NCBI GenBank assembly: GCA_030280995.1
Contig: JASXTE010000010.1
Coordinates: 21,345,823-21,409,822 of the forward strand
DNA: 64,000 nt
Source: Hemileia vastatrix
Lineage: Eukaryota > Basidiomycota > Pucciniomycetes > Pucciniales > Zaghouaniaceae
Direction of reading: 5' to 3'
Positions 44,446 through 56,050 of the stretch are shown here, piece by piece. Under the pieces are notes generated by a model, which was not told the origin of the DNA, did not search any database, and saw only the letters and a program-made list of their open reading frames with translations. Both the position numbers and the translations under genes were made by a program. The stretch's first letter is position 1. The number at the start of each line of letters is the position of its first letter.

Positions 44446-45950
44446 GGGGGTGTCAAACATTACCATATACGCCTGGCAGACTTCAGTCTCAAAACACCGT
44501 TCCAAGATGCCATCATAAATAGCTTACTTGGGGTTAGACATGTCAAACATGAGGTCAAATACATCCTGCTCTTGCACCATTTCCCCAACCAAAATTCAGC
44601 CCACCAATACACAAATCCCCCCAATCTACTGCACATCAGATTCCTTCTCACTGAGCCCCATATTTTACATGTCCTCAAAATTTATGAATTTTTCTAAATC
44701 AACATTTTTGACTCAAATATTTATCTTCTTATCACAGTAAGTTCATTCCTATTTATTTCTTGAATAATCAATTTTTTCCAGCTGAATTTTTGATTCTTCC
44801 CTGCATCTTATGGTTGCTGAGATATTGACCTTAAAAGTTGAGCCTTCTTTTTTGCACTACTTCACTTTTTTTTTTTTTTTTTTTTTCTATGTCATTGATA
44901 CACATTTATAGCACATTCTTTATGCATTTCACTTGCTCCATATTCAATTTACCTTTGTTTTTCTTCTTTGATTTTGGGTTCCTCTAACCCATATCTCAGG
45001 TAAGTACTTCCTAATGTATATTTTACTTTGACTAACTTTTTTCCTTTTTTCCTTCCAAATTGCTTTGGAAACAGCTTCAGAACATCTCCTAACTTTTTCC
45101 AAGTGTATTTAGTTGACTTTTATTTATTTATTTATTTATTTTCTTAGAAACACTTTTAAAACATTTCCAAGATGTTTCTGAGATGTTTGCTAACATTTTT
45201 TTTGTTTTGTTTCAAAATCAGTTTGGAACAGTGCCAAGATGTTTCCTGCCTGTTTCAAAGTGTATTTGGTAAGTTTTTTTTTAATTTTTAATTTTTAATT
45301 TTTTTTTTGAAAAGCTTTAGAAACATTTCTGATACTTTTTCTAATTTTATTTCTTTATTTCTGAACTGCTTTGGAAACAGTGCCAGGATATGTCCTGCCT
45401 GTTTCTGAGTGCATTTGATAATTTATTTCTTGTCTTGAAAAAGCTTTGTAAATGTTTCTGAGATGATTCCAAGACTTTTCCTAATGATTTCTTTTTCTTT
45501 TTTTTCTTTCTAAATTGCTTCAGAAACAGTGCCAGGATGTTTCCTGCCTGTTTCTGAGTGCATTTCATAATTTATTTCTTGTCTTGAAAAAGCTTTGTAA
45601 ATGTTTCTGAGATGATTCCAAGACTTTTCCTAATGATTTCTTTTTCTTTTTTTTCTTTCTAAATTGCTTCAGAAACAGTGCCAGGATGTTTCCTGCCTGT
45701 TTCTGAGCAAATTTGGTAAGTTTTTATTTATTTATTTTAAGTATTGTAAATAAAGAATTTACTAAAGATTCATTTTTATTTCTTAAATTTATAATTAATC
45801 AGTCATTAAATATAATTATCAAATATAAGTAATGGACCATCAGTCCTTGCCACTGTATAAAGGTAATCATTCAAAAAATTAATTTATTGAATGAGTTCAC
45901 AATACAATTCCAGCTCAAATTTGTTCTTTTATTTCAGTAACGTTAGAACT
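44446..45950 (+). mobile_element. Rearranged Harbinger/dioxygenase-locus fragment
   Basis: It begins with a Harbinger-type end, AGGGGGTGTC, but no partner end was found. 44800-45000 resembles the stretch upstream of the H1 dioxygenase (GTTGCTGAGATATTGAC, TTTATGCATTTCACTTGCTCC). 45825-45880 resembles the sequence downstream of it. The dioxygenase itself is absent and a 149-bp tandem array sits in its place. Confidence 0.5.
45085..45727. repeat. Tandem repeat with 149-bp period
   Basis: The word TGCCAGGAT (or TGCCAAGAT) recurs at 45232, 45381, 45530 and 45679, exactly 149 bp apart, with CCTGCCTGTTTC following each time. The last two to three units are almost identical; an older unit is recognisable before 45232. 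The minus-strand open stretch 45347-45568 reflects the repeat. Confidence 0.85.
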
Positions 45951-45959
45951 CAGTGGCAG

Positions 45960-46740
45960 GTATTAATCTGAATTCCATTACTTTTAGTCTGTTGCTATGG
46001 TAAGGTAAACTCTTACAGTTGCCTTGCTGTAAGCAGAATCTGGAGGAGATATGTGGATTTAGCTGAAAACCCCGTCCTTCCAATAAAAATAACAAAATGG
46101 GAATTCTAAATCACTAAGCTAACCAGTCTACTTGGATCTGATTATTAAAAGTAATGAAACTCTAAAATATTTAACGCTTATTGAGATTTAAGTAAAAGTG
46201 GCTGTTGAGAAAGAAATACTGATTACAACAATTAAGGTGTACCATTGAAAGATCTGAAAAGATTGACTTTTATGTTTTTATAATAATTTAAATTTTATGA
46301 GACAGCAATAATCAAGTCCCAGTGATGAAGACCTTTCTAAAGATACCCTGTATGAAGTGCTATTTAAATTGTTGAGTAGTATTTCTAAAATGTTATATAT
46401 AAGATAAAGTTATAAGGGTATTACAAATTTATTTAATTTGTTGAGTAATAAAAAATGAGACCGTGGTGGTCAATGATTAAGCTGTATGATGTATCCCCCT
46501 CCCCAATTTCGAGTTTGAGAGGCGCTTAAGTATTCCTAGTCACGTGCCTAAGTTTTCCCCTCCAGAGCTCTCCCAGAGTCAATCCGGAGCCCGTACGGAG
46601 TCCATCCGGACTTCCGGACTCAATTAGAACCTTAAAACTATACTAAAAAACCTAGAAAAATTACACATGATAGAGCTACTTCTCCTTTATATTCCAAACT
46701 AATTTTCGTAGTCTGCGCAGCTCTAATTACCCCGTGAAAA
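45960..46740 (+). repeat. Family F LTR piece
   Basis: Diverged direct match to 54715-55460: GTTGCCTTGCTGTAAGCAGAATC, TTATAAGGGTATTACAAAT and GATAGAGCTACTTCTCCTTTA-type blocks are shared in the same order. It retains more CpG (for example CCGGACTTCCGGACTC near 46605) than the copy at 55350. Confidence 0.6.
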
Positions 46741-49677
46741 TTATTTAAAGTTAAGTAATTTCTGAAAACGTAAATATTTCTATAAAACTTTAAAATTCAT
46801 TTAAAAATATAAGAAAAATAGTAAAAATTCTGGGAAAATTTCCCAAGGTTCTTGAGTGACTCGACTTGATACTTATAAACTTTTCAGACCGTAAAAATAA
46901 GTTTTTTCCGTAAAATAAATTGTTTTGTGTAGGCATTCGCTCATGACCAATTTCTTCATATTTAAAACTCAAATAAATTAAATAAAACCCTTTTATATAA
47001 AAATAATAACACCAATCTTGCATGCCGTAATAACTCCATTTACGTACTTAGGTGCCATACTAAACTTTAGGCTACCACATTGCTTATCTTTTTTGACTGG
47101 TTTACTAATCAATTTATGAAATAAAAATGAAAATTCAGTAATCCTGACCCTCTCACATAGTAAATTTCAGGGAAGGGTATTGCCATTATATATATAAATA
47201 TATATATTTTGAACTACTTGATAAATATTTTTTAAATAAATATGCATGTAAAAATAAAAAGATGAAGAGTGTTGAAAAAAAAAGTCAAAATGAAAAGATG
47301 AACAGATTAAAAGAGTAACTTAACCACAGCCTCTCTTTTAAGACTAAGAATACATGTTTCATGCATTTAAAGAAAGAGAAATTATGTAAGAGAACTTCCC
47401 AAATTATCTATCTTTGATATCTTTTGGCTTGAAATGTATCAATTCTGCTAGGCAGTTATATAAAACTACCTTTTACTGAAAAATTTGTTATTGATAATGA
47501 AGAAGATTCAGTAGAAGAACATATTTTCAGAAATAGGATAAAGATAATTATTCCAAATGAGTTTTATGTAGTTATTTGAAAAATAAAATTTATAACTTTA
47601 TGTAATAAAAACAATCACAATATAATAGTATAGATTCAGAGGATGAATATAGTGTTTGGAATCAGAGATTGAAATATGACAATACTAAGCAAGAAGAAGA
47701 TATCATGGAGGTGATTGGTAAGTGGATTGAAGGCTTGAAAGAATAAGTAGAAAAAATTTATTTGAAATAAGTAGGTTATTCAGTAGCTAACATATAGAAA
47801 GTTTAAATGATATTCAAAAAAATATACAAGACATGTTAAAAAACTTTCATAAGGGTATAAAAGAAGAAATTAAGAAAGAGTTTGAATAATATCATATAAT
47901 TAAACTGTGTCTGAAAAATAAGCAAGAGTGATAGGTAGAATTTTGACATTCATTCCACCAGGTTGGGATGAAGAGCTGGAGGATAATTGAAACCTTGATA
48001 AGTAGTTTTTAAGACTTTTCAAAATCTAGGCTGGAAAATTTTAAGAAGTGTTTGGAGTAGATATCATGGTTGATGTTGAATTGAAGGTGTTTGGGAAGTA
48101 AAGTAGTGGTTCTCCAACAGGTGGTTCATGTAAACCAAATCTAATTCAGAATTAGAATCTTTATCACACTCAACCATAAGATCAAGGGATGGAGTATTAG
48201 TGGTTGTTTAAAGCTGTCAAAAAAATGAACAACTCATGTTTGTGTTTAGGGAGAAACAAAAATAAGGGCAGGAGTAATTAAGGGCTACAGTATGATGTTA
48301 GGGGGGCCTTAAGACTTGATTCACAGTGTACTGTGTGTGTACAAATAAGCCCCTAAGTATTAGATGAAGAAAGATTTTAAGGTATGAGAATGTGTGTATC
48401 TAATTCTGACTAATCATGTTTAGGTGAAGAAGTGCTTGAAAGGCTTGTATGTACCCAACAGATGGTATGTTAAGGGATAAACACCCTTCTGAAGAATACA
48501 ACTTATTCAAAGGTGTACTTTGGATTAAAAGAACTTACTTGGTACCTTTTTTGGAACATTCTTGAATGGCATATATAGTGATGTTTTAAACCACCTAATT
48601 AAAAAGTGAAAAGTAGTAAGGATAGGATTTTAATATGAAAATCTCAGCAACTCATTAATTTCACCATTTCTTTTACCTGTATGAAGATATGGCAGAATTA
48701 AGTCTTATTTTCAAGCTGTCTCAATTTATTTTTGTTTTATATTTAACTCTTCATGATGTGATTGATATTTAGAATTTTTCTTGATGAATTCAACCGTTTC
48801 TATATTTTTTTTATATTTGTTCTTTTGAAATATAGTATTCTTCATATTCATTTTTAATTATTCTTTCTCAACTTCAAAAGATTTTTCACCCTGTAAAAGC
48901 AAAAAAAAACTCCACTATCTTTCCTCAAACTTGCAGTCTTAGGGTGCAGACTTCTTTCAAGCCTCAATTTCCATGATTTCAATATGACCTTGTTCATTTT
49001 CTGAAACAAATCTTACATCAATATACCAAACAATCCAAAAAATAAAAAATAAAATAAGGGCAATGATCGGGTGCCAACTTTGATTTTATCCAGTGATAAC
49101 CTGTATTACATAATTTTTGTCATACAATACCAACTGTGTATGTATAGAGCCCTGTATAATATTTTCACCACCCCATAATCCTATCTTATTTTCACATGTT
49201 TTCTTATTTACCACATACAACCACCATCTTTTTATACCCTTATTCCTGCTTCTCTGCACTTACTTCCTTACATCTCAGATATCATTAAGTTTTTTTTTAT
49301 CTCATTACTTATTATTTTTGATAGTTTTAAAAATTTTAAAAGTTATTTCACTTTTTCCCCCATAACATAGCCCACCTCAAGAGCCTTAACTTTCAAAAAT
49401 CACACTAAAATCAATTTCTTCATCAATGAAATGTTTATCATGAGATACAATTTTTCAGAGATAAAATTCCAAAAGCATGTTCTTTTCCAAAATTTTTTAC
49501 TTTAAATTTACTCACTCTTAATGAAAGAGGATTAATCAAAAGTGCGATTCTACAAAAATGCCTTGGAATTCAACCAAAAGTGTCAGAATGAGTTCAAGTA
49601 CAGAGACGTGAATAGCTTGATTAGTGAGTTGTCTGGAAGACTTTATTGGTCCTATATGAATACTGTAGTACAAATCC
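46741..49677. other. Unassigned AT-rich region
   Basis: No gene could be supported in about 2.9 kb. 47470-47900 has eroded open stretches in the position expected for the internal part of an element next to the LTR piece, but I see no diagnostic motif. 49600-49677 is the left flank of H2 and belongs to family F. Confidence 0.4.
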
Positions 49678-49680
49678 AAT

Positions 49681-49860
49681 AGGGGGTGTCAGTTCTGGCA
49701 AATCCGCACTTACAAATCCGCACTTAAATTTGACCAAATCCGCACTTAAATAAGTGCGGATTTCCAAAACACACTAGCCCCAATACTGGTGGATTTCAAA
49801 AGTGAAAAAAGTCACTTATTTCACTCAAATCCGCACTTTCTCAACCAAAAGTGCTGATTT
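49681..49860. promoter_or_regulatory. Left subterminal repeat cluster of H2
   Basis: AAATCCGCACTTA or its complement occurs about five times in 180 bp, with one or two variants. The right end (about 53030-53177) has a matching cluster, partly as AAATCAGCACTTA. Clustered subterminal motifs are typical binding sites for Harbinger transposition proteins. Confidence 0.7.
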
Positions 49861-49989
49861 CACCATCAAGTCCCATTTCACTGATTTGTCAGCATCATCC
49901 CATTCATACGCAGCACTCCACAGAATAACACTTCATAACTCAAAACATCGTACATCACTTACATCTTCATATCATATCATATAAGAGTC

Positions 49990-51249
49990 ATGCCTTCCTC
50001 ACTTTCAAATCGTGATAAATTACATAAAGCAATGACTTTCATGGCGCTTGAACTGCTCTTGGACTCTGATTCCGATTCTGATCTAGAAGAAGATTTTGTC
50101 GTTTTATCAAAAATGGCCAGGAAACGTTACCTTCTTCCCAGAAAGCCTCAAGTACTTCATACCCCCAAGTACACCATCCAAACACTTCTTAACCTATCTA
50201 CACCCAGTTTTAGACAGCTGTTCAGGACTTCTCAGGAATGTTTCCTTAAATTGCTTGAGCTTATTCAGGATCATCCCATATTTCACAATAATTCTCAAAA
50301 AGAACAACGACATCCTTCAATTCAATTGGCCATCACACTATGTCGTTTGGGTTCAAATGGTAATGGAGCTGCTTTGAAACGTTTAGAAAATGTCTTTGAT
50401 TTAGGGTATGGTTCAGTTAACACTTATACCAAACGATGTATCACTGCCATCAACTCCTTGGAATCTCAACTTCTCACCTGGCCAACAAAAGAAGAGCGAC
50501 TTGAATCATCTCAGGTTATGCAAGCAGAGGGCTTTCCAGGATGTATTGGTTTTGTTGATGGTACTACTATTCCTTTGAGCCAGAAACCTGCTCAAGGTGG
50601 AAACAATTACTTTGACCGTAAAAAGAGGTAGATTATTTTTAACTCCTTTCATCCTCCTTGAAACTAACACAAACAAATATATCTTCTTTATAGATATTCA
50701 ATTAACGTTCAGATTATATGTGATGTAAACAAAAAATTTATATCATTCTTCGCTGGCTATCCTGGCTCATGTCATGACTCCTACGTCTTCCAAAGAATGC
50801 ATATTTCAAATGAACCTGAAAAATTCTTTGATGAAAATCAGTATCTTCTTGCAGATTCTGCTTATGTGAATGGAAAGTATGTACTTCCTGCTTTTCGGGG
50901 AGCAGCTTCAGAAGACAGTCAAAATGCCAAATTCAACAATCATTTGGCAAAGTCAAGAGTCCGTATTGAACATTCTATTGGAATCTTGAAAGGCCGTTTT
51001 TCTAGTTTAAGGGAATTAAGAAGTCCTCTTAGAAATAAATCTGAAATGGAGGCGGTGATCAACTGGATTCTGTGTTGCACTATACTTCATAACCTACTTG
51101 CTGACCTCAAAGATCAATGGTTAGAGCTGTATGAAGATGAACAAGTTGATTCACCTCCGACTATATCCAACACTTCTATTTCTCAATCAACTAGTATAAG
51201 GGCGAAAATCCTTCCAATAACACTCCAACATTTTTCAACGCAATTTTAA
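49990..51249 (+). CDS. PIF/Harbinger DDE transposase of H2, two exons
   Basis: Exons 49990-50627 and 50694-51249, with a 66-nt GT-AG intron (GTAGAT...TTATAG), give 397 residues with no internal stop. The catalytic triad is D190 in IGFVDGTTIPL, D267 in LADSAY and E305 in RIEHSIGILKGRF; GSCHDS is at 237-242. The N-terminus has an acidic DSDSDSDLEED. The region around residues 60-150 (LNLSTPSFRQLFRTS, LCRLGSNGNGAALKRLENVFDLGYGSV) is the helix-turn-helix-like part of the family. The start is the first ATG in frame. It is well enough preserved to be a functional source for H1-like relatives. Confidence 0.92.
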
Positions 51250-51538
51250 TTTTTTTCTCTTTCTCTTCAAATTATCAATTTGCATGTATTATTCACTGAG
51301 AATGGTAAATTTTTTTGCATATTTTTTTGGTTTTTGAATTTGCTGTTAAAGTCTTATTTTTTTTTCTCTCTGTGTTTTCTTTCATCAACTCAACATGAAA
51401 TCGCATATTTTCAGCAAACGCATATTTTTTCAGTCACTCAAAGGTTGGGAAAGAGTTGGAAGGGACGATTAAGGGTTCTGAGGCATTTTAAATGAAGAAA
51501 AGGGTCTGGGAGAGGTTGAGAGGGGTGAAATGGGGATC

Positions 51539-52900
51539 AAAAGAGGATGGCATACAATGGGGCTGGGAGGATAGCGAAAGGCATGGGGAGGGAAGACAAG
51601 CATGTGTTGATAGAATTGAAAGGGATGGAGATTGGTGCAAACAGAGTGTGAAAATAGGAGGATGAACTCTGTTCTTCGGGCAAAGAACAGAGTTAACTTC
51701 CATAAAATATTAGCTGAAACATAGTTTTCAATTCTGTAAAAACAGTTGTAAGTAATCGAAAAAGTCACTGATTTTTTTTATATGTAATCCTTGCTTTACG
51801 AGGAGACTTTTGTGACGAAGCAGATTTTTGAGTTACCTTTAAAAGAGGATGGCATACAATGGGGCTGGGAGGATAGCGAAAGGCATGGGGAGGGAAGACA
51901 ATCATGTGTTGATAGAATTGAAAGGGATGGAGATTGGTGCAAACAGAGTGTGAAAATAGGAGGATGAACTCTGTTCTTCGGGCAAAGAACAGAGTTAACT
52001 TCCATAAAATATTAGCTGAAACATAGTTTTCAATTCTGTAAAAACAGTTGTAAGTAATAGAAAAAGTCACTGATTTTTTTTATATGTAATCCTTGCTTTA
52101 CGAGGAGACTTTTGTGACGAAGCAGATTTTTGAGTTACCTTTAAAAGAGGATGGCATACAATGGGGCTGGGAGGATAGCGAAAGGCATGGGGAGGGAAGA
52201 CAAGCATGTGTTGATAGAATTGAAAGGGATGGAGATTGGTGCAAACAGAATGTGAAAATAGGAGGATGAACTCTGTTCTTCGGGCGAAGAACAGAGTTCA
52301 CTTCCATAAAATATTAGCTGAAACATAGTTTTCAATTCTGTAAAAACAGTTGTAAGTAATAGAAAAAGTCACTGATTATTTTTATATGTAATCCTTGCTT
52401 TACGAGGAGACTTTTGTGATGAAGCAGATTTTTGAGTTACCCTTTGAGATTTGGAATGTCTGGGAGGCATTATGAAACTGGCACATAACAAGAAAAAAGA
52501 TTAAAAAGTAGAAGAAATAAGTAAAAAAGAATGTAAACATGCCTGGTCAAAATATTGAAAATGTTGGAAATTGGTGCAAACAGAATGTGAAAATAGGAGG
52601 ATGAACTCTGTTCTTTGGGCGAAGAACAGAGTTCACTTCCATAAAATATTAGCTGAAACATAGTTTTCAATTCTGTAAAAACAGTTGTAAGTAATAGAAA
52701 AAGTCACTGATTTTTTTTTCTATGTAATCCTTGCTTTACAAGGAGACTTTTGTGACGAAGCAGATTTTTGAGTTACCTTTTGAGATTTGGAATGTCTGGG
52801 AGGCATTATGAAACTGGCACATAACAAGAAAAAAGATTAAAAAGTAGAAGAAATAAGTAAAAAAGAATGTAAACATGCCTGGTCAAAATATTGAAAATGT
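51539..52900. repeat. Tandem repeats of 302 bp (three copies) plus 333-bp variants in H2
   Basis: AAAAGAGGATGGCATAC recurs at 51539, 51841 and 52143, exactly 302 bp apart, with very few differences. A further partial unit lies at about 52568-52775, bordered by two copies of a 125-bp segment (52443 and 52776). Each unit contains a hairpin AACTCTGTTCTT/AAGAACAGAGTT. The minus strand near 52470 and 52808 reads MPPRHSKSQ, resembling the ORF2 start, so the array expanded from the 5' end of ORF2. Confidence 0.9.
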
Positions 52901-53177
52901 CAGGAAGGGGTGTGTGCCGAGGATTGATGGGTAGGTAGCAAGGAAGGTCAGTGTGTCACATGTGACAGGGATGGGTTAAGAAAGGAAGGGATGTTTTGTG
53001 GCCAAAATGTGGTTGTGAAAAAAAACGGGAAAAAAGTGCTGATTTGAGGTCATAACTGACACCCTTTTTTGAAATAAGTGACTTTTTTGCAAAATTTAAG
53101 TGCTGATTTGTAAGTGCTGATTTGGTTTGAAATCCGCACTTAATTTAAGTGCGGATTTGCCAGAACTGACACCCCCT

Positions 53178-55460
53178 AATATGTATTAAAATATAACTCA
53201 ATATAAGTGTCTCAGTAACTTTTATCTCACCAATTATAAATGGGTTACAATCTTATAGTTGCTATAAAAATAGAGAATATAATTCAAACACTACTCAAAG
53301 ACTTTATAAGCACTAATAAAATGTATTGTAATGGCAATGGTTATATGTTTTAATTGCAATAATGGAGAATGTAGAAAATAAGACCAGAAACTCCCTCCTT
53401 TTATACACAATAGTTATCAAATGTGTTAACTTGATTTACCAATCCTATACACTGCCAATGACACCTCATTCCAGCTAATACACCTGCCCATCAAGATAAG
53501 GAATGACTAATAACATAATTAGAATGATATCACCCATCAAGATTGTGGAGTAATAGGGATAATCCATCAAAATAAAAGAATAAGCCAAAAAGAGAGTATA
53601 TGCATGCAATACCTTAAATCAAAAGACTAAAAAATGAAAGAATAACACAAAATGTAACACATACTTAAGAAAGATTAATATGAGAAATGAAGGGACTAAT
53701 TATTCCAAGTTACTATGGGAAATCCCCACCCTTCAATTATGACCAATATTGGCTGAGAAACCACTGAGAAACCCAAAATAAGATATGAAATGTGGGGTAA
53801 CTGAATGAAGTCTCTTGGCAGGCGCTTGCACTGGTAAATAATTGACAAATAGGCAAATTTAAGTGTGGTAGTGAATTAAAGGCACCAATCTTGATGTTGT
53901 TAATTAAATTAGTGCATATAATGAGTTTAATGCACTAATAATTAAATTAGGACACTAAATAAGTGCCTGTCACTTATTTTAGCATGTTTCCCCATAGAGG
54001 GCATACAATGTGGGGTAATCATAGTGTGATATTGATAAATTTTTTAAAAATAAAGCTATTAACATGGGAAAAATGCAGGCAGTATGTGGCCAGTACAAAG
54101 AAGCCATTTCTGGCATAAAAAACACCAAATTTGAAAATTGTTATTTTTAAACATTTAAATAGTCAACTAAATATTTATAATTAAGAAAAACTGATCTGTT
54201 AAGGCAAATTTCAAATATTATTAAATTTATAGTGCAAATATTAAACTTTTGAATGATTTAAAGCACATTTCTTGTTTTTTACATAAAACAATGAAAACAA
54301 CAGATTAAAGTCTACTTAAAAATTATGTAGCCTTATGCTTAAGGCTCTAAAGATTATCTTAGCATATTCTAACTTAATATTAAGTACATAAGACTTATAA
54401 AAGGTGGATGTATGTGTGTATATAAGGTCTTATAATGGCATATATTGTATTTTACCATAATTTTCACTTATTTATACAACTTGTCTACCTTTATTTGTTG
54501 TTCCCATGTATAGTTTATGTGTTTAAAATAACTTATAAGTAATATTTACTCATTCCTGAGGATATCTAGGCTGACACAATCTAGAAGCAGAAGACATCAC
54601 AAAAGTATGAGATTAAACCATTAAAAATAATATAAGAATTTTTTAATCAAGCCTCTTGCAGGATAAGAATGTCCAGATACCAATTAAGATTGATTAAAAG
54701 CAAAAAAATTTGAGCTCCACTTTGGGTGCCACAATTGTAGAAAGACTCTTAAAGTTGCCTTGCTTTAAGCAGAATCAAAGGGAATTGGATAAACAGAAGA
54801 AAACCCTTTCCCTTTAAGTTAAATAAGAGTTCACAATGAACTAAGCTAATAAGTCTACTTGATAAAGAAACACCAGTTTACTATTTTTAAATAAAGGTTT
54901 TGAGATGTAGAGTCAGTGACCTTTTAGTTTTAATGAAGAAAATACAACAATAATGTTGTACCAGAAAAGTTATTTAAATTATTGAATATTTATATTTTTA
55001 TGAATTTTATATTTTGGTGAACAGGTTTTATAATTGAGTCCCTGAAATTGAGACCTTTACAATGATAAACTATAGGAATATGTAAATGTGTTGTGAATAA
55101 TATTATAAAACATCATATAAAAGTGTTATTTTATAAGGGTATTACAAATTAATAATTGTTATTAAATGTTATTTTTATTAATGATAATGTTCTCTGATAG
55201 TATGTTATCATATGAAAATAAGGTTCTATGATGATTTTTAGATGTCTAATCTAATTTTAAGTCTACAGCTTTATATGCATAGTTAGGTCACATGCCCTAT
55301 TTTTCCTGCCCAGATCATTACAGAGTTCATACAGAGCATGTCTGGACTTCAGGACTCAATAAGAGCCTCAAAAACTTGATGAAAAGTCTAGAAAAATTAC
55401 AGATGATAGAGCTACTTCTCCTTTACATTCCCAACTAATTTTTTGTAGTCCCTGCAGCCC
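53178..55460 (+). repeat. Family F long LTR-like repeat, most complete copy
   Basis: Pieces of it recur at 1-664 (inverted), 19295-19430 (inverted), 19575-19930, 22480-22741 and 45960-46740. It sits directly upstream of retrotransposon gag/protease remnants, so it is probably an LTR of more than 2 kb; H2 has inserted in its left part. Exact LTR ends were not established. Confidence 0.6.
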
Positions 55461-56050
55461 TAATCATCTAATTGAAATATTCTGAACCCAGTAATCATGA
55501 AGATGAAAAGGGGGATTCTAGTGAGGATTTTAAAAGTAACATTAATTACGGTGATGATGAAGATGAGATATTTGTATAAGAACAGGATATTATGTTCCTG
55601 AATGATGCAATATCTCCCACAGATACATATTTAACTTCCATTGAGGAAGCTGAAATAATAAAATATGTAAGTCATGCACTATGCAATGTAGAGGGTGGAC
55701 TTGCTAGCAAGTCCTCAACCTGAACTCTACTTGAAAACCCACCTAAAACTGTTCTGCTGAGTGGTGTTCATCCCTGATTGTATGGTTCCTTTATCAATAG
55801 CTCAATGTGTGTTCAATCTGTGGTGAGTTTGGGTCCAAGGTTGCAGACTCGCTAGCAAGTCCGCCCCCCATATTGTGTTGTGATGATATTTACAAGATCA
55901 CACCTATTAGAGCACCTGTTACAATATGTGGAACAGAAATGAATGTTATTCTTGACACTAGGGCTTCAATTAGTGTAGTTTCTGTTAACACCTTAATGAA
56001 ACTTGATAGTAAGTACAAAGAAAAACTGGAACCTGTACAGACAAAAAACT
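55460..56050 (+). pseudogene. gag/protease remnant of family F retrotransposon
   Basis: 55500-55680 reads as an acidic stretch (DDEDEIF, a stop, then TSIEEAEIIKYVS). After the inserted MITE the frame continues RAPVTICGTEMNVILDTRASISVVSVNTLMKLD, a retroviral-type aspartic protease in which the DTGAS glycine is Arg (GGG to AGG). It breaks off after VQTKNW at about 56050. Confidence 0.7.
55682..55877. mobile_element. MITE-like element with palindromic ends, copy 2
   Basis: Reverse complement of 21430-21680, with the same CACAATAT/GGGCGGACTTGCTAGCAAGT ends. It is inserted between the gag-like and protease parts of family F. It is shorter because it lacks the GAGTTC repeat block. Confidence 0.7.

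Larger units (their letters stand above)
49681..53177 (+). mobile_element. PIF/Harbinger element H2, intact transposase, ORF2 lost
   Basis: 3,497 bp between inverted ends that share AGGGGGTGTCAGTTCTGGCA and continue through AAATCCGCACTTA. The target duplication is AAT (49678-49680 and 53178-53180), and 1-664 contains a paralogous empty site. It encodes a full transposase (plus). Only the first codons of a minus-strand ORF2 remain, inside a tandem repeat block. Confidence 0.92.

Noticed and set aside
51539..52445. CRISPR-like periodic repeats
   Set aside because: The units are 302 bp, contiguous and without spacers in a eukaryotic transposon; this is a satellite, not CRISPR.
51469..52670. Repeated minus-strand open frames of 64-101 codons
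   Set aside because: They are copies of one stretch inside the 302-bp tandem array; apart from the ORF2-like start they have no recognisable protein features.
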